Shown piece by piece: positions 1 through 5,441 of a stretch of DNA of 5,441 nt. The notes beneath the pieces were generated by a model that saw only the letters and a program-made list of their open reading frames with translations, did no database searches and was not told the origin of the DNA. The DNA comes from Desulfuromonadales bacterium (GTDB lineage Bacteria; Desulfobacterota; Desulfuromonadia; Desulfuromonadales; BM103), in the NCBI GenBank assembly GCA_030640215.1, contig DAOWJU010000266.1, positions 1 through 5,441 on the forward strand, given 5' to 3'. Numbering within the stretch: the stretch's first letter is position 1; each line of letters begins with the position of its first letter. Position numbers and translations under genes: made by a program.

Positions 1-1
1 A

Positions 2-1429
2 GAGATCCCTCGCCTGGTTATCGCAGGTTCACAAAGTGGCGTTGGCAAATCCTCCATAACCCTGGCATTGGTTGCCGCACTGCGTCAACGCGGGTTGCAG
101 GTGCAGACTTTCAAGGTCGGTCCGGATTATCTCGACCCAGGACATTTGGCGCGCCTGTCAGAACGTCCTTGTTACAACCTGGATGGCTGGATGGCCAGTG
201 AAGATTACTGTCGGCAGCTTTTTTGCGATGTTTGCTCCGGTGCGGATATCGCTATCGTTGAGGGTGTGATGGGACTCTTTGACGGCAGCAGTGCAGAGAG
301 TCGACAGGGGAGTACGGCTGAGATTGCGAGTTGGCTGAACGCTCCTGTTCTTCTTGTGGTCAATGCGCATGGAATGGCACGCAGTATAGCTGCCATCGTT
401 CATGGCTTTGCCAGTTTCGACCCGGAGGTCATAGTCGGTGGAGTGATAGCCAATATGTGCGGTTCAGACAGCCACGGGCAGTGGTTGAGGCAGGCCCTGG
501 AGGGCGCTGCATTGCCGCCATTGCTTGGGGTGTTTAAACGCAATGATTTTCCTGCCTTGTCGAGTCGTCACTTGGGATTGGTGTCGGTCGAGGAGACTGC
601 TTGGAGCGAGTCGTTGATTGAGCGCTTATGCACCGTTGCACAAGTTGGCTTCGATGTGGATGGTGTGCTGGCCCAGGCTGCTGTAGCAGGAGAAAGTAAG
701 GACGCCTTGGGGCAGGCGGTACCTGTTACAGGGAAAGGCCTTCGACTCGCTGTGGCGCGCGACGCTGCTTTCCAGTTTTATTACGCTGACCTGTTCGATG
801 CTTTGGAAAAAAGAGGGTTGCAACTTTGCTTCTTCTCGCCTCTTGACGATGAGACCGTCCCTCAGGACTGCGATGCTCTCTTTCTGGGTGGTGGTTATCC
901 AGAGGTGTACGCCGAGGCGCTCTCTACCAATCATGAGATGAGTCGATCGGTGGCGGATTACTGCCGGAGCGGGAAACCTGTTTATGCAGAGTGCGGAGGA
1001 TTGATTTATCTCTCTCAAGGTGTGGAAGTCGACGGTAAACGCTGGCCTCTGATCGGAATGATTCCCAGTTGGGCACGTATGCTCGAAAAGCGCAAGGCGC
1101 TCGGTTACGTCGAAGCCACACTACAGTCCCCAACTCTCTTAGGCGAGGCTGGTATCTGTCTTCGTGGTCATGAGTTCCACTACTCGGAGCTTTGCGATGA
1201 CCCCATCGGTAAAGACGGTTGGCAGGCCGCCTATCAATTGAAACAGAATCGCAGTGGCAAGTGCAGGGACGAAGGTTACCAAAAGGGGAATGTCCTTGCC
1301 AGCTACGCGCATTTACATTTGGCGTCTCAACCTCAAGCGCTGGATGCCTTGATCGCGAAAATGATAACAGTGAGGGAATATCTACAGCAGACGAAAGATG
1401 TTGAGGAACACAATGACAAGAACAGATGA
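2..1429 (+). CDS. cbiA: Cobyrinate a,c-diamide synthase CbiA (5' partial)
   Basis: ATP- and glutamine-dependent cytosolic enzyme that amidates the a and c carboxylates of cobyrinate. The frame is open from base 2, so the true start lies just left of the window; only a few residues should be missing because the P-loop is already near the edge. Numbering from the first full codon, there is a BioD/CbiA-type P-loop GSQSGVGKSS (9-18), KVGPDYLDPGH (38-48), VEGVMGLFDG (86-95), then a class I glutamine amidotransferase domain from about residue 248 with GGGYPE (296-301), the nucleophile Cys331 in AECGGLIYL, and the C-terminal HLH (437-439) expected to supply the catalytic His. The 475 residues seen are normal for the family. 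Both half-reactions look intact. The related aerobic enzyme CobB acts on hydrogenobyrinate; the cbi neighbours favour CbiA. The last 17 nt overlap cbiC. Confidence 0.95.
   Translation, partial: EIPRLVIAGSQSGVGKSSITLALVAALRQRGLQVQTFKVGPDYLDPGHLARLSERPCYNLDGWMASEDYCRQLFCDVCSGADIAIVEGVMGLFDGSSAESRQGSTAEIASWLNAPVLLVVNAHGMARSIAAIVHGFASFDPEVIVGGVIANMCGSDSHGQWLRQALEGAALPPLLGVFKRNDFPALSSRHLGLVSVEETAWSESLIERLCTVAQVGFDVDGVLAQAAVAGESKDALGQAVPVTGKGLRLAVARDAAFQFYYADLFDALEKRGLQLCFFSPLDDETVPQDCDALFLGGGYPEVYAEALSTNHEMSRSVADYCRSGKPVYAECGGLIYLSQGVEVDGKRWPLIGMIPSWARMLEKRKALGYVEATLQSPTLLGEAGICLRGHEFHYSELCDDPIGKDGWQAAYQLKQNRSGKCRDEGYQKGNVLASYAHLHLASQPQALDALIAKMITVREYLQQTKDVEEHNDKNR
1403..1407 (+). promoter_or_regulatory. 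Ribosome binding site deciding the cbiC start
   Basis: GAGGA lies 5 nt before the ATG at 1413 and inside the end of cbiA. The alternative in-frame ATG at 1398 has only a weak purine run in front of it, so 1413 is preferred. The position suggests translational coupling to cbiA. Confidence 0.6.
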
Positions 1430-2096
1430 AAGACCCTTGATATATGACCTGTATGAAAACCCTGTCAGCGGTGCTGAGATAGAGGCGCGCTCTTTCGCCG
1501 CTATTGATGCCGAGGCTGAGAGTTATCATCTGTCGCCAGCGCAGTGGGAGGTGGTGCGTCGCCTGATTCACACCACAGCGGATTTTGCCTTGGCGGAACT
1601 GACTTGTTTCAGTGACGATGCTTTCACCGCAGCTACCAAGGCTCTCAAGTCAGGCGCATCGATTTACGCCGATAGCAACATGATCCGCTCCGGCTTGTCA
1701 GTTGCCCGCTTGCAACAAGTCAATCCATCTTATCGCCGCGACGATATCTTCTGTCATGTTGCAGATGACGATGTGGCAGACAAAGCGAAACAAGAGGGCT
1801 TGCCGCGCTCGTTGTTTGCAGTGCAAAAGGCCAAGGAGATGCTGCACGACAGTATTGTATTGATTGGTAATGCGCCGGTGGCGCTGCTGGAGATTAATCG
1901 TCTGGCGATAGAAGAGGGTATCCGTCCGGCCTTGGTAATAGGCATGCCGGTCGGGTTTATTCATGTGCTGGAGAGTAAAGAGGAACTATTAAAGACCGGT
2001 CTTCCGCATGTGGTTCTGAGTGGTCGTCGTGGCGGTAGCCCGCTGGCTGTTGCCTGCCTGCACGCCATGTGCAGTGTCGCATGTGAAGAGAGCTAA
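1413..2096 (+). CDS. cbiC: Cobalt-precorrin-8 methylmutase CbiC
   Basis: Cytosolic isomerase that moves the methyl group from C11 to C12 of cobalt-precorrin-8 to give cobyrinate, the substrate of CbiA encoded just upstream. The protein is 227 aa from the chosen start; the family is usually a little over 200. Family features, numbered from 1413: the N-terminal EIEARSFAAIDAE (22-34), RLIHTTADF (50-58) with His53 matching the catalytic His of the CbiC/CobH family, IGNAP (151-155), GMPVGF (177-182) followed by ESKEEL, and GRRGGS (204-209). The start at 1413 is preferred for its GAGGA box; a start at 1398 would add five residues (MLRNT). The gene overlaps cbiA by 17 nt. CobH, the aerobic homologue, is the alternative name, but the cobalt-early neighbours argue for CbiC. 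No damage is seen. Confidence 0.95.
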   Translation: MTRTDERPLIYDLYENPVSGAEIEARSFAAIDAEAESYHLSPAQWEVVRRLIHTTADFALAELTCFSDDAFTAATKALKSGASIYADSNMIRSGLSVARLQQVNPSYRRDDIFCHVADDDVADKAKQEGLPRSLFAVQKAKEMLHDSIVLIGNAPVALLEINRLAIEEGIRPALVIGMPVGFIHVLESKEELLKTGLPHVVLSGRRGGSPLAVACLHAMCSVACEES

Positions 2097-2101
2097 GAGG
2101 C

Positions 2102-2179
2102 ATGTACCGCTTTTTCGTTCTCATACTTATACAGGTGATTTTTATGACATTGTCAGCTCAATCAACTCCGGCTGTTGCA
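2102..2179 (+). other. Candidate signal peptide of CbiK (residues 1-26)
   Basis: The short basic n-region MYR is followed by the hydrophobic FFVLILIQVIFM, then a polar small-residue stretch TLSAQSTPAVA. AVA (24-26) fits a signal peptidase I site, with AQS (19-21) as an alternative. The conserved chelatase fold begins at about residue 30, directly after it. Caution: the DNA here is T-rich, which encodes hydrophobic residues by chance, and the box AAGAGG (2095-2100) sits only 1 nt before the ATG. Confidence 0.5.
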
Positions 2180-2950
2180 TCACAGAAACCAGCCATTGTT
2201 CTGGTCGCTTTCGGCACCTCGGTTGCGCAGGCGCGCAAGGTGTTCGATCATATTGACCAGCAGGTGCGTCAGCACTACCCGCAGCACCAATTGCGCTGGG
2301 CCTTTACCTCGCAGTTTATTATCGACAAGCTGAAACGGCAGGGCATAGTCACGCATAATGTGGACGAGGTGATCGAGCAACTGCGTCAAGAAGGGATTAG
2401 CCAAGTGGCGTTTCAGAGCCTGCACATTGCTCCCGGTCAGGAGTACCGTAGTGTTCTGGCTGCCGATACCAGCGGTTTGCAGGTTGCATACGGCGATGCG
2501 CTGCTGACCACTGACCAGGATATCGAGCGCGTGGTTGAGGCTTTGCGTGAGCAGATAGAACCGACTCAGGCGACGGTTGTTGCCGCCCATGGCAACGACA
2601 AGTATCCGCAGTTCAATCAGAGAATAGAAGCCTTCGCCGCGCGTATAGAAGCGGAGTATTCGCACCTGGTTGTAGCCAGTGTTGAAGGCAGTCCGGGGCT
2701 TGAGCCATTGCAGAAAATCAAACAGATGCAGCCACCGTTGGTCAATTTTGTCCCGCTGATGATTGTAGCTGGAGATCATATCCTCAACGATGTGCTGGGT
2801 GAGGAAGAAGATAGCTGGAAAAACATTATTGCCGCACCTCAGGCTATGGCTTCACCGTCGCTCGGATGGAACAGCAAGATTCTCGATATCTATTTCGACC
2901 ACCTCGATCAGGCATTGGCTGAAGTAATCAAAACCAAGGGGTCCCTCTGA
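2102..2950 (+). CDS. cbiK: Sirohydrochlorin cobaltochelatase CbiK, possibly exported
   Basis: Class II chelatase that inserts Co(II) into sirohydrochlorin, the entry step of the cobalt-early route. From 2102 it has 282 aa, longer than the roughly 264 of enteric CbiK, with the excess at the N-terminus. Core motifs are AIVLVAFGTS (31-40), AFTSQFIIDKL (67-77), QSLHIAPGQEY (105-115) with Glu114, AAHGN (161-165) with His163, and VAGDHILND (222-230) with His226 before EEEDSWK. These match the Glu and two His residues that bind metal in Salmonella CbiK, so it should be active. Residues 1-26 resemble a cleavable signal peptide. An inner ATG at 2144 (268 aa) has a better ribosome binding site and would give a cytosolic form. 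Periplasmic CbiK is known in Desulfovibrio vulgaris (CbiKP, beside a cytosolic CbiKC). Function is firm; start and location are open. Confidence 0.93.
   Translation: MYRFFVLILIQVIFMTLSAQSTPAVASQKPAIVLVAFGTSVAQARKVFDHIDQQVRQHYPQHQLRWAFTSQFIIDKLKRQGIVTHNVDEVIEQLRQEGISQVAFQSLHIAPGQEYRSVLAADTSGLQVAYGDALLTTDQDIERVVEALREQIEPTQATVVAAHGNDKYPQFNQRIEAFAARIEAEYSHLVVASVEGSPGLEPLQKIKQMQPPLVNFVPLMIVAGDHILNDVLGEEEDSWKNIIAAPQAMASPSLGWNSKILDIYFDHLDQALAEVIKTKGSL
2133..2138 (+). promoter_or_regulatory. Internal ribosome binding site for a shorter CbiK
   Basis: AGGTGA lies 5 nt before the in-frame ATG at 2144, which is Met15 of the long form. Its match and spacing are better than the box before 2102. If used, it removes the hydrophobic segment and yields a 268-aa cytosolic CbiK. 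It may be the only start, or one of two. Confidence 0.5.
2936..2941 (+). promoter_or_regulatory. Ribosome binding site of the Gate membrane protein gene
   Basis: AAGGGG within the last codons of cbiK lies 10 nt before the ATG at 2952. The two genes are separated by a single base, so translation is likely coupled. Confidence 0.5.
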
Positions 2951-2951
2951 T

Positions 2952-3014
2952 ATGCGGCTGATCATTAGCATTGTTTTGTTGACCCTGGTCTTTTGGGCTG
3001 GTAACTGCGATGCA
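2952..3014 (+). other. Signal-peptide-like N-terminus of the Gate protein
   Basis: Residues 1-21 have a short basic start (MR), a hydrophobic core (LIISIVLLTLVFWAG) and a possible cleavage after CDA, before the charged KDSP. Cys19 is preceded by AGN, a poor lipobox because of Asn at -1, so a lipoprotein is unlikely. It could instead be an uncleaved first membrane segment. Confidence 0.5.
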
Positions 3015-4163
3015 AAAGACTCTCCGAGAACATCTGCCGACACAGAGCAATTGAAAGTTGCCGCTTCAAAATTGGACGCGAACAAAGCGGATAAGTCATC
3101 ACGTGTCAAGAGGGTCAGGCCTGAAGGAGAAACAGGTAAGGCTTTGGCGGAAGAGCGGCGCAAAGGCAGCGACGGAGACAGCTACCGCTCCTGGAAGCGG
3201 CGTTTGCCTTTCTGGCCGCGCAAGGGGTTTTTGCTTTTCGAGTTGATGGTGGTGATCAGTATCGGCGTCCTTATCGGTCAGATTCTGGAAGTCTCCGGCT
3301 GCGTCAAAATGCTCTCCTGGGTGGCGATGCCGATCACTGGGCTGGGTAAACTGTCGCACCATGCAGGACCTGCATTTTTGATGGCCTTCCAGTCGGGCGC
3401 GGTGGCCAACAGTATGTTGGTGTCGCAACGCGATAGCGGCCAAATCTGCAATCGTGAGCTGTACACGGCGGTTTATGTCGTCTCGGCGTTGTCGCTGTTT
3501 GCCCATCTGCCCACCTTTGTGGTGCCGATTGGGGTGGCTTTCGGCTGGGAAGCGACCATAGCGCTGTTCGGAGTGCGCTTTTCTGCGATTGCGATACAGA
3601 TCATCTTAACACTGCTACTTAGTCGCTTGGTCTTTCGTCGTCTCGGTATTGGCGAGGGCTTGCGGGTCAGTGAGCAGATAACGGAGGTACGGACAAGTCG
3701 GCGTAAGCAGGGCGCGTTTTGGCAAACGGTGTGGAAACGTTCGAAAAAGACTTTGCAGCGCTTGCTGTTCTACCTGGTTCCGACCTTTGCCGTCATGGCG
3801 ACGCTTGAATATTACGGCGCGTTTAAATGGCTGGCTGCGACAATGCCGCAATTATTTACCTTCGATTTTTTGCCGCCGGAATCGTTGATGGTCATCCCGG
3901 CGCAGGCTTTAAGTCTTTACAACGGCGCCATTGCGGCTGCGAACTTTATTGATGCTGGTGCGATTACGACTCATCAAGCCGTAATTATCATTCTGTTCGG
4001 ATCAATGGTCACGGCTCCGGTACGGACTCTGCGACATGCGCTGCCAACCTATGTGGCTGTACTCGGTGCCCGACCAGGGATGATTATGGCTGTCAGCGCG
4101 CAAGTTTTTCGCATGTTTTTTCTTTTCCTATGTACCTGTGTACTGATGCTGTACTGGCTTTGA
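2952..4163 (+). CDS. Polytopic membrane protein, Gate/nucleoside-recognition type
   Basis: 403-aa inner-membrane protein resembling proteins annotated as nucleoside recognition (Gate, PF07670); substrate unknown. Residues 1-21 form a signal-like segment (MRLIISIVLLTLVFWAGNCDA). Residues 22-91 are hydrophilic, rich in Lys, Arg, Asp, Glu and Ser. Hydrophobic segments follow near 93-114, 120-134, 138-157, 171-196, 200-228, 268-290, 310-333, 341-355, 364-385 and 385-402, with a basic loop at 229-267. Two halves share a pattern: SGAVA, DSG and LPTFV (148-190), and NGAIA, DAG and LPTYV (324-368). FeoB iron permeases also contain Gate domains, so metal or tetrapyrrole transport is a reasonable guess, supported by the position 1 nt after cbiK and 16 nt before cbiL. 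No nucleotide-binding domain is present. Family assignment is from pattern memory, not a search. Confidence 0.72.
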   Translation: MRLIISIVLLTLVFWAGNCDAKDSPRTSADTEQLKVAASKLDANKADKSSRVKRVRPEGETGKALAEERRKGSDGDSYRSWKRRLPFWPRKGFLLFELMVVISIGVLIGQILEVSGCVKMLSWVAMPITGLGKLSHHAGPAFLMAFQSGAVANSMLVSQRDSGQICNRELYTAVYVVSALSLFAHLPTFVVPIGVAFGWEATIALFGVRFSAIAIQIILTLLLSRLVFRRLGIGEGLRVSEQITEVRTSRRKQGAFWQTVWKRSKKTLQRLLFYLVPTFAVMATLEYYGAFKWLAATMPQLFTFDFLPPESLMVIPAQALSLYNGAIAAANFIDAGAITTHQAVIIILFGSMVTAPVRTLRHALPTYVAVLGARPGMIMAVSAQVFRMFFLFLCTCVLMLYWL

Positions 4164-4170
4164 TCCAGTT

Positions 4171-4175
4171 GAGGA
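4171..4175 (+). promoter_or_regulatory. Ribosome binding site of cbiL
   Basis: GAGGA lies in the 16-nt gap after the Gate gene, 4 nt before the ATG at 4180, and supports that start for cbiL. Confidence 0.55.
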
Positions 4176-4179
4176 CACT

Positions 4180-4938
4180 ATGAATAACAGAGCTTCTTTA
4201 TCATCGATAAAACCTCAGCCCGGGCATTTTTATGCAGTCGGCATAGGCCCCGGTTCTCCTGATCTGCTGACATTAAGGGCTGCGAGCTTGGTCGAGAATT
4301 GCGATACGGTGATTTCCCCTCAGGCCAAAGGCTCTGCCAAAAGCATCGCTTTGGAAGCTGTACGCCCATTTCTCAACCAACAGGAAATCATCGTTCATAA
4401 CTATCCGATGGAGCGGAACCGGCAAAAGACTCAAGAGCGTTGGCAACGGTTGGCCGACGATGTGGTGCTACGCTGCAACTCTGGTGAATCTGTTGTCCAG
4501 GTCACCTTGGGCGACCCTTTGATTTTTGCCACCAGTTCATACCTGCTGCAAAGTCTGAGCGAAATGATGTCGGCCGACAATATTCACGTGGTTCCAGGAA
4601 TCAGCGCCTTCCAGACGACTGCAAGTCGTTTTGGTGATGCCCTCACACTTCAGGAAGATCGCCTGATGTTGATGTCGGCAACAGACCTGGTGGCTGTGGA
4701 ACAAGCGCTTGAACAGTGTGAAACATTGGTGCTGTATAAGGCTGGGGGCTGTATCCAACCGCTCGTGGAGCTTCTTGGTCGTCGTAATCTTCTCAGCCGG
4801 GGCAGTTTGGTGCGTTGTGGCGAACAGGGGGAACGTGAGCTGCAGGTCGCAGATTTGCGCCGTTGGCAGGTCAAGCCGCTGGGTTACATGACCACGATGA
4901 TCGTCAGGACAGGCAGTCGTCCCTGGTCGGAGGGATAA
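4180..4938 (+). CDS. cbiL: Cobalt-factor II / cobalt-precorrin-2 C20-methyltransferase CbiL
   Basis: SAM-dependent cytosolic tetrapyrrole methylase that adds the methyl group at C20 directly after the CbiK cobalt insertion. The protein is 252 aa. The class III methyltransferase motif YAVGIGPGSPDLLTLRA is at 18-34, followed by the VENCDTVISP region (38-47). NYPMERNR (74-81) fits the FPM segment that marks CbiL/CobI among the related methylases. VTLGDPLIFATSSYLLQSL (108-126) and VPGISAFQTTASRFG (138-152) are further SAM-pocket motifs, and LYKAGG (185-190) is also typical. Compared with most homologues the N-terminus carries about 14 extra residues before the first strand; the ATG with a GAGGA box makes this start credible. 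Other methylases (CbiF, CbiH) are less likely given these motifs and the neighbours. The gene ends 5 nt before cbiD. Confidence 0.92.
   Translation: MNNRASLSSIKPQPGHFYAVGIGPGSPDLLTLRAASLVENCDTVISPQAKGSAKSIALEAVRPFLNQQEIIVHNYPMERNRQKTQERWQRLADDVVLRCNSGESVVQVTLGDPLIFATSSYLLQSLSEMMSADNIHVVPGISAFQTTASRFGDALTLQEDRLMLMSATDLVAVEQALEQCETLVLYKAGGCIQPLVELLGRRNLLSRGSLVRCGEQGERELQVADLRRWQVKPLGYMTTMIVRTGSRPWSEG
4929..4934 (+). promoter_or_regulatory. Ribosome binding site of cbiD
   Basis: GGAGGG in the last codons of cbiL lies 9 nt before the ATG at 4944. A closer AAGGA (4937-4941) is only 2 nt from the ATG and is less likely to be used. Confidence 0.55.
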
Positions 4939-4943
4939 GGATA

Positions 4944-5441
4944 ATGAAACAGGGAATCAGCACTGGTAGCTGTGCAGCGTTGGCTGCCAAGGGGGCAGCA
5001 CAGTTACTGTTTAATGCTGAGCAGGTGAGCGACGTGGATATCCCTTTGCCGGATGGTGACCGTTTGCATTGGCCGCTGATAGAGCAGCGCTATACATCGA
5101 ACGGGGCTGCGGCAGTTGTTGTCAAGGATGCCGGTAATGATCCTGATGTGACCCACGGCGCCCGCATAGAAGTGCTGGTTAAGAAGAGAGAGGATGAAGA
5201 GATCCGTTTTTACGCCGGTAAAGGAGTTGGCGTTGTCAGTCTGCCGGGATTGGCCCTTGAGGTCGGTGAAGCAGCTATCAATCCGGTTCCACGAAAAATG
5301 ATCGCATCGGCTTTACGTGAGGTGACAGGGCAGGGGCTGGATGTGACCGTTTCGGTTGAATCTGGAGAGGAGCTTGCCCAAAAAACTTTCAATCCGAAGT
5401 TGGGTATCAAGGGGGGCATTTCGATCCTTGGCACCAGCGGG
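4944..5441 (+). CDS. cbiD: Cobalt-precorrin-5B C1-methyltransferase CbiD (3' partial)
   Basis: Cytosolic SAM-dependent enzyme that methylates C1 of the corrin ring after the acetaldehyde-releasing ring contraction; it is specific to the anaerobic route. The frame stays open to the window edge, giving 166 residues, somewhat under half of the usual 360-380. Conserved pieces visible: GISTGSCAALAAKGAA (4-19), DIPLPDG (32-38), VVVKDAGNDPDVTHGA (58-73), GKGVGVVSLPGLALEVGE (92-109), AINPVPRKMI (111-120), and GEELAQKTFNPKLGIKGGIS (141-160) running into ILGTSG at the edge. The N-terminal motif reads GISTG where many homologues have GYTTG, a mild change. The start follows the cbiL stop by 5 nt and has a GGAGGG box, so the gene is part of the same operon. 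The C-terminal half is outside the window and cannot be assessed. Confidence 0.95.
   Translation, partial: MKQGISTGSCAALAAKGAAQLLFNAEQVSDVDIPLPDGDRLHWPLIEQRYTSNGAAAVVVKDAGNDPDVTHGARIEVLVKKREDEEIRFYAGKGVGVVSLPGLALEVGEAAINPVPRKMIASALREVTGQGLDVTVSVESGEELAQKTFNPKLGIKGGISILGTSG

Noticed and set aside
68..70. TTG at 68 as the start of cbiA
   Set aside because: The frame is open back to base 2 and encodes the P-loop, essential for ATP binding; a start at 68 would delete it. The gene is simply cut by the window edge.
924..1571. Long minus-strand open frame (215 codons) across the cbiA-cbiC junction
   Set aside because: It lies opposite two well-supported genes, resembles no known family and has unnatural low-complexity composition; it is an antisense shadow.
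2103..2143. T-rich stretch before the inner cbiK start as an internal promoter
   Set aside because: TATACA at 2128-2133 could pass as a -10 box, but no convincing -35 element at proper spacing was seen, and the tight operon layout does not require a promoter here.
2180..2779. Minus-strand open frame of 199 codons opposite cbiK
   Set aside because: It is fully antisense to a chelatase gene with intact catalytic motifs and has no recognisable domain.
2997..3014. Lipobox at Cys19 of the Gate protein
   Set aside because: The residues before the Cys are AGN; Asn at -1 is not a usual lipobox residue, and Leu is absent at -3.
3361..3379. Terminator-like hairpin ATGCAG-GAC-CTGCAT followed by five T
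   Set aside because: The stem is only 6 bp with half A/T pairs, and it lies inside the coding sequence for HAGPAFL in the Gate protein; a stop of transcription here would cut the operon. Probably coincidence.
5210..5434. Minus-strand open frame of 74 codons near the right edge
   Set aside because: It is antisense to highly conserved cbiD motifs and shows no family resemblance.

Overview
The window is one stretch of an anaerobic (cobalt-early) cobalamin biosynthesis operon. All six genes lie on the + strand, packed almost end to end, in the order cbiA (5' end cut off) - cbiC - cbiK - polytopic Gate/nucleoside-recognition-type membrane protein - cbiL - cbiD (3' end cut off). There is no RNA gene, mobile element, CRISPR array or long non-coding stretch. 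Spacers are 16 nt or less, except that the cbiC-cbiK gap becomes 47 nt if the inner cbiK start is used. No promoter, cobalamin riboswitch or terminator was seen, so transcription probably starts upstream and continues past the right edge.

Organism: a Gram-negative bacterium making B12 by the anaerobic route. CbiK, CbiD and CbiL are the cobalt-early set. The combination of CbiK with envelope-targeting signals suggests a sulfate-, sulfur- or metal-reducing lineage (Desulfuromonas/Pelobacter-like or Desulfovibrio-like). This placement is inference from gene content and protein style; no marker gene is present.

Pathway logic: CbiK inserts Co(II) into sirohydrochlorin; CbiL methylates C20 of cobalt-factor II/cobalt-precorrin-2; CbiD methylates C1 during ring contraction; CbiC moves the C11 methyl to C12 to give cobyrinate; CbiA amidates the a and c side chains. 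The missing steps (CbiE/T, F, G, H, J, then CbiP, CbiB and others) are presumably encoded outside the window.

The most interesting part is the middle, 2102-4163. The cbiK frame can begin with a plausible cleavable signal peptide, but it also has an internal ATG with a better ribosome binding site. It is followed 1 nt later by a membrane protein with its own signal-like N-terminus, a basic hydrophilic extension and two Gate-like halves. FeoB iron transporters also use Gate domains. A cobaltochelatase that may be exported, paired with a possible channel, would be an unusual envelope metal or tetrapyrrole module inside an otherwise cytosolic pathway. Function and localisation are inferred, not shown.
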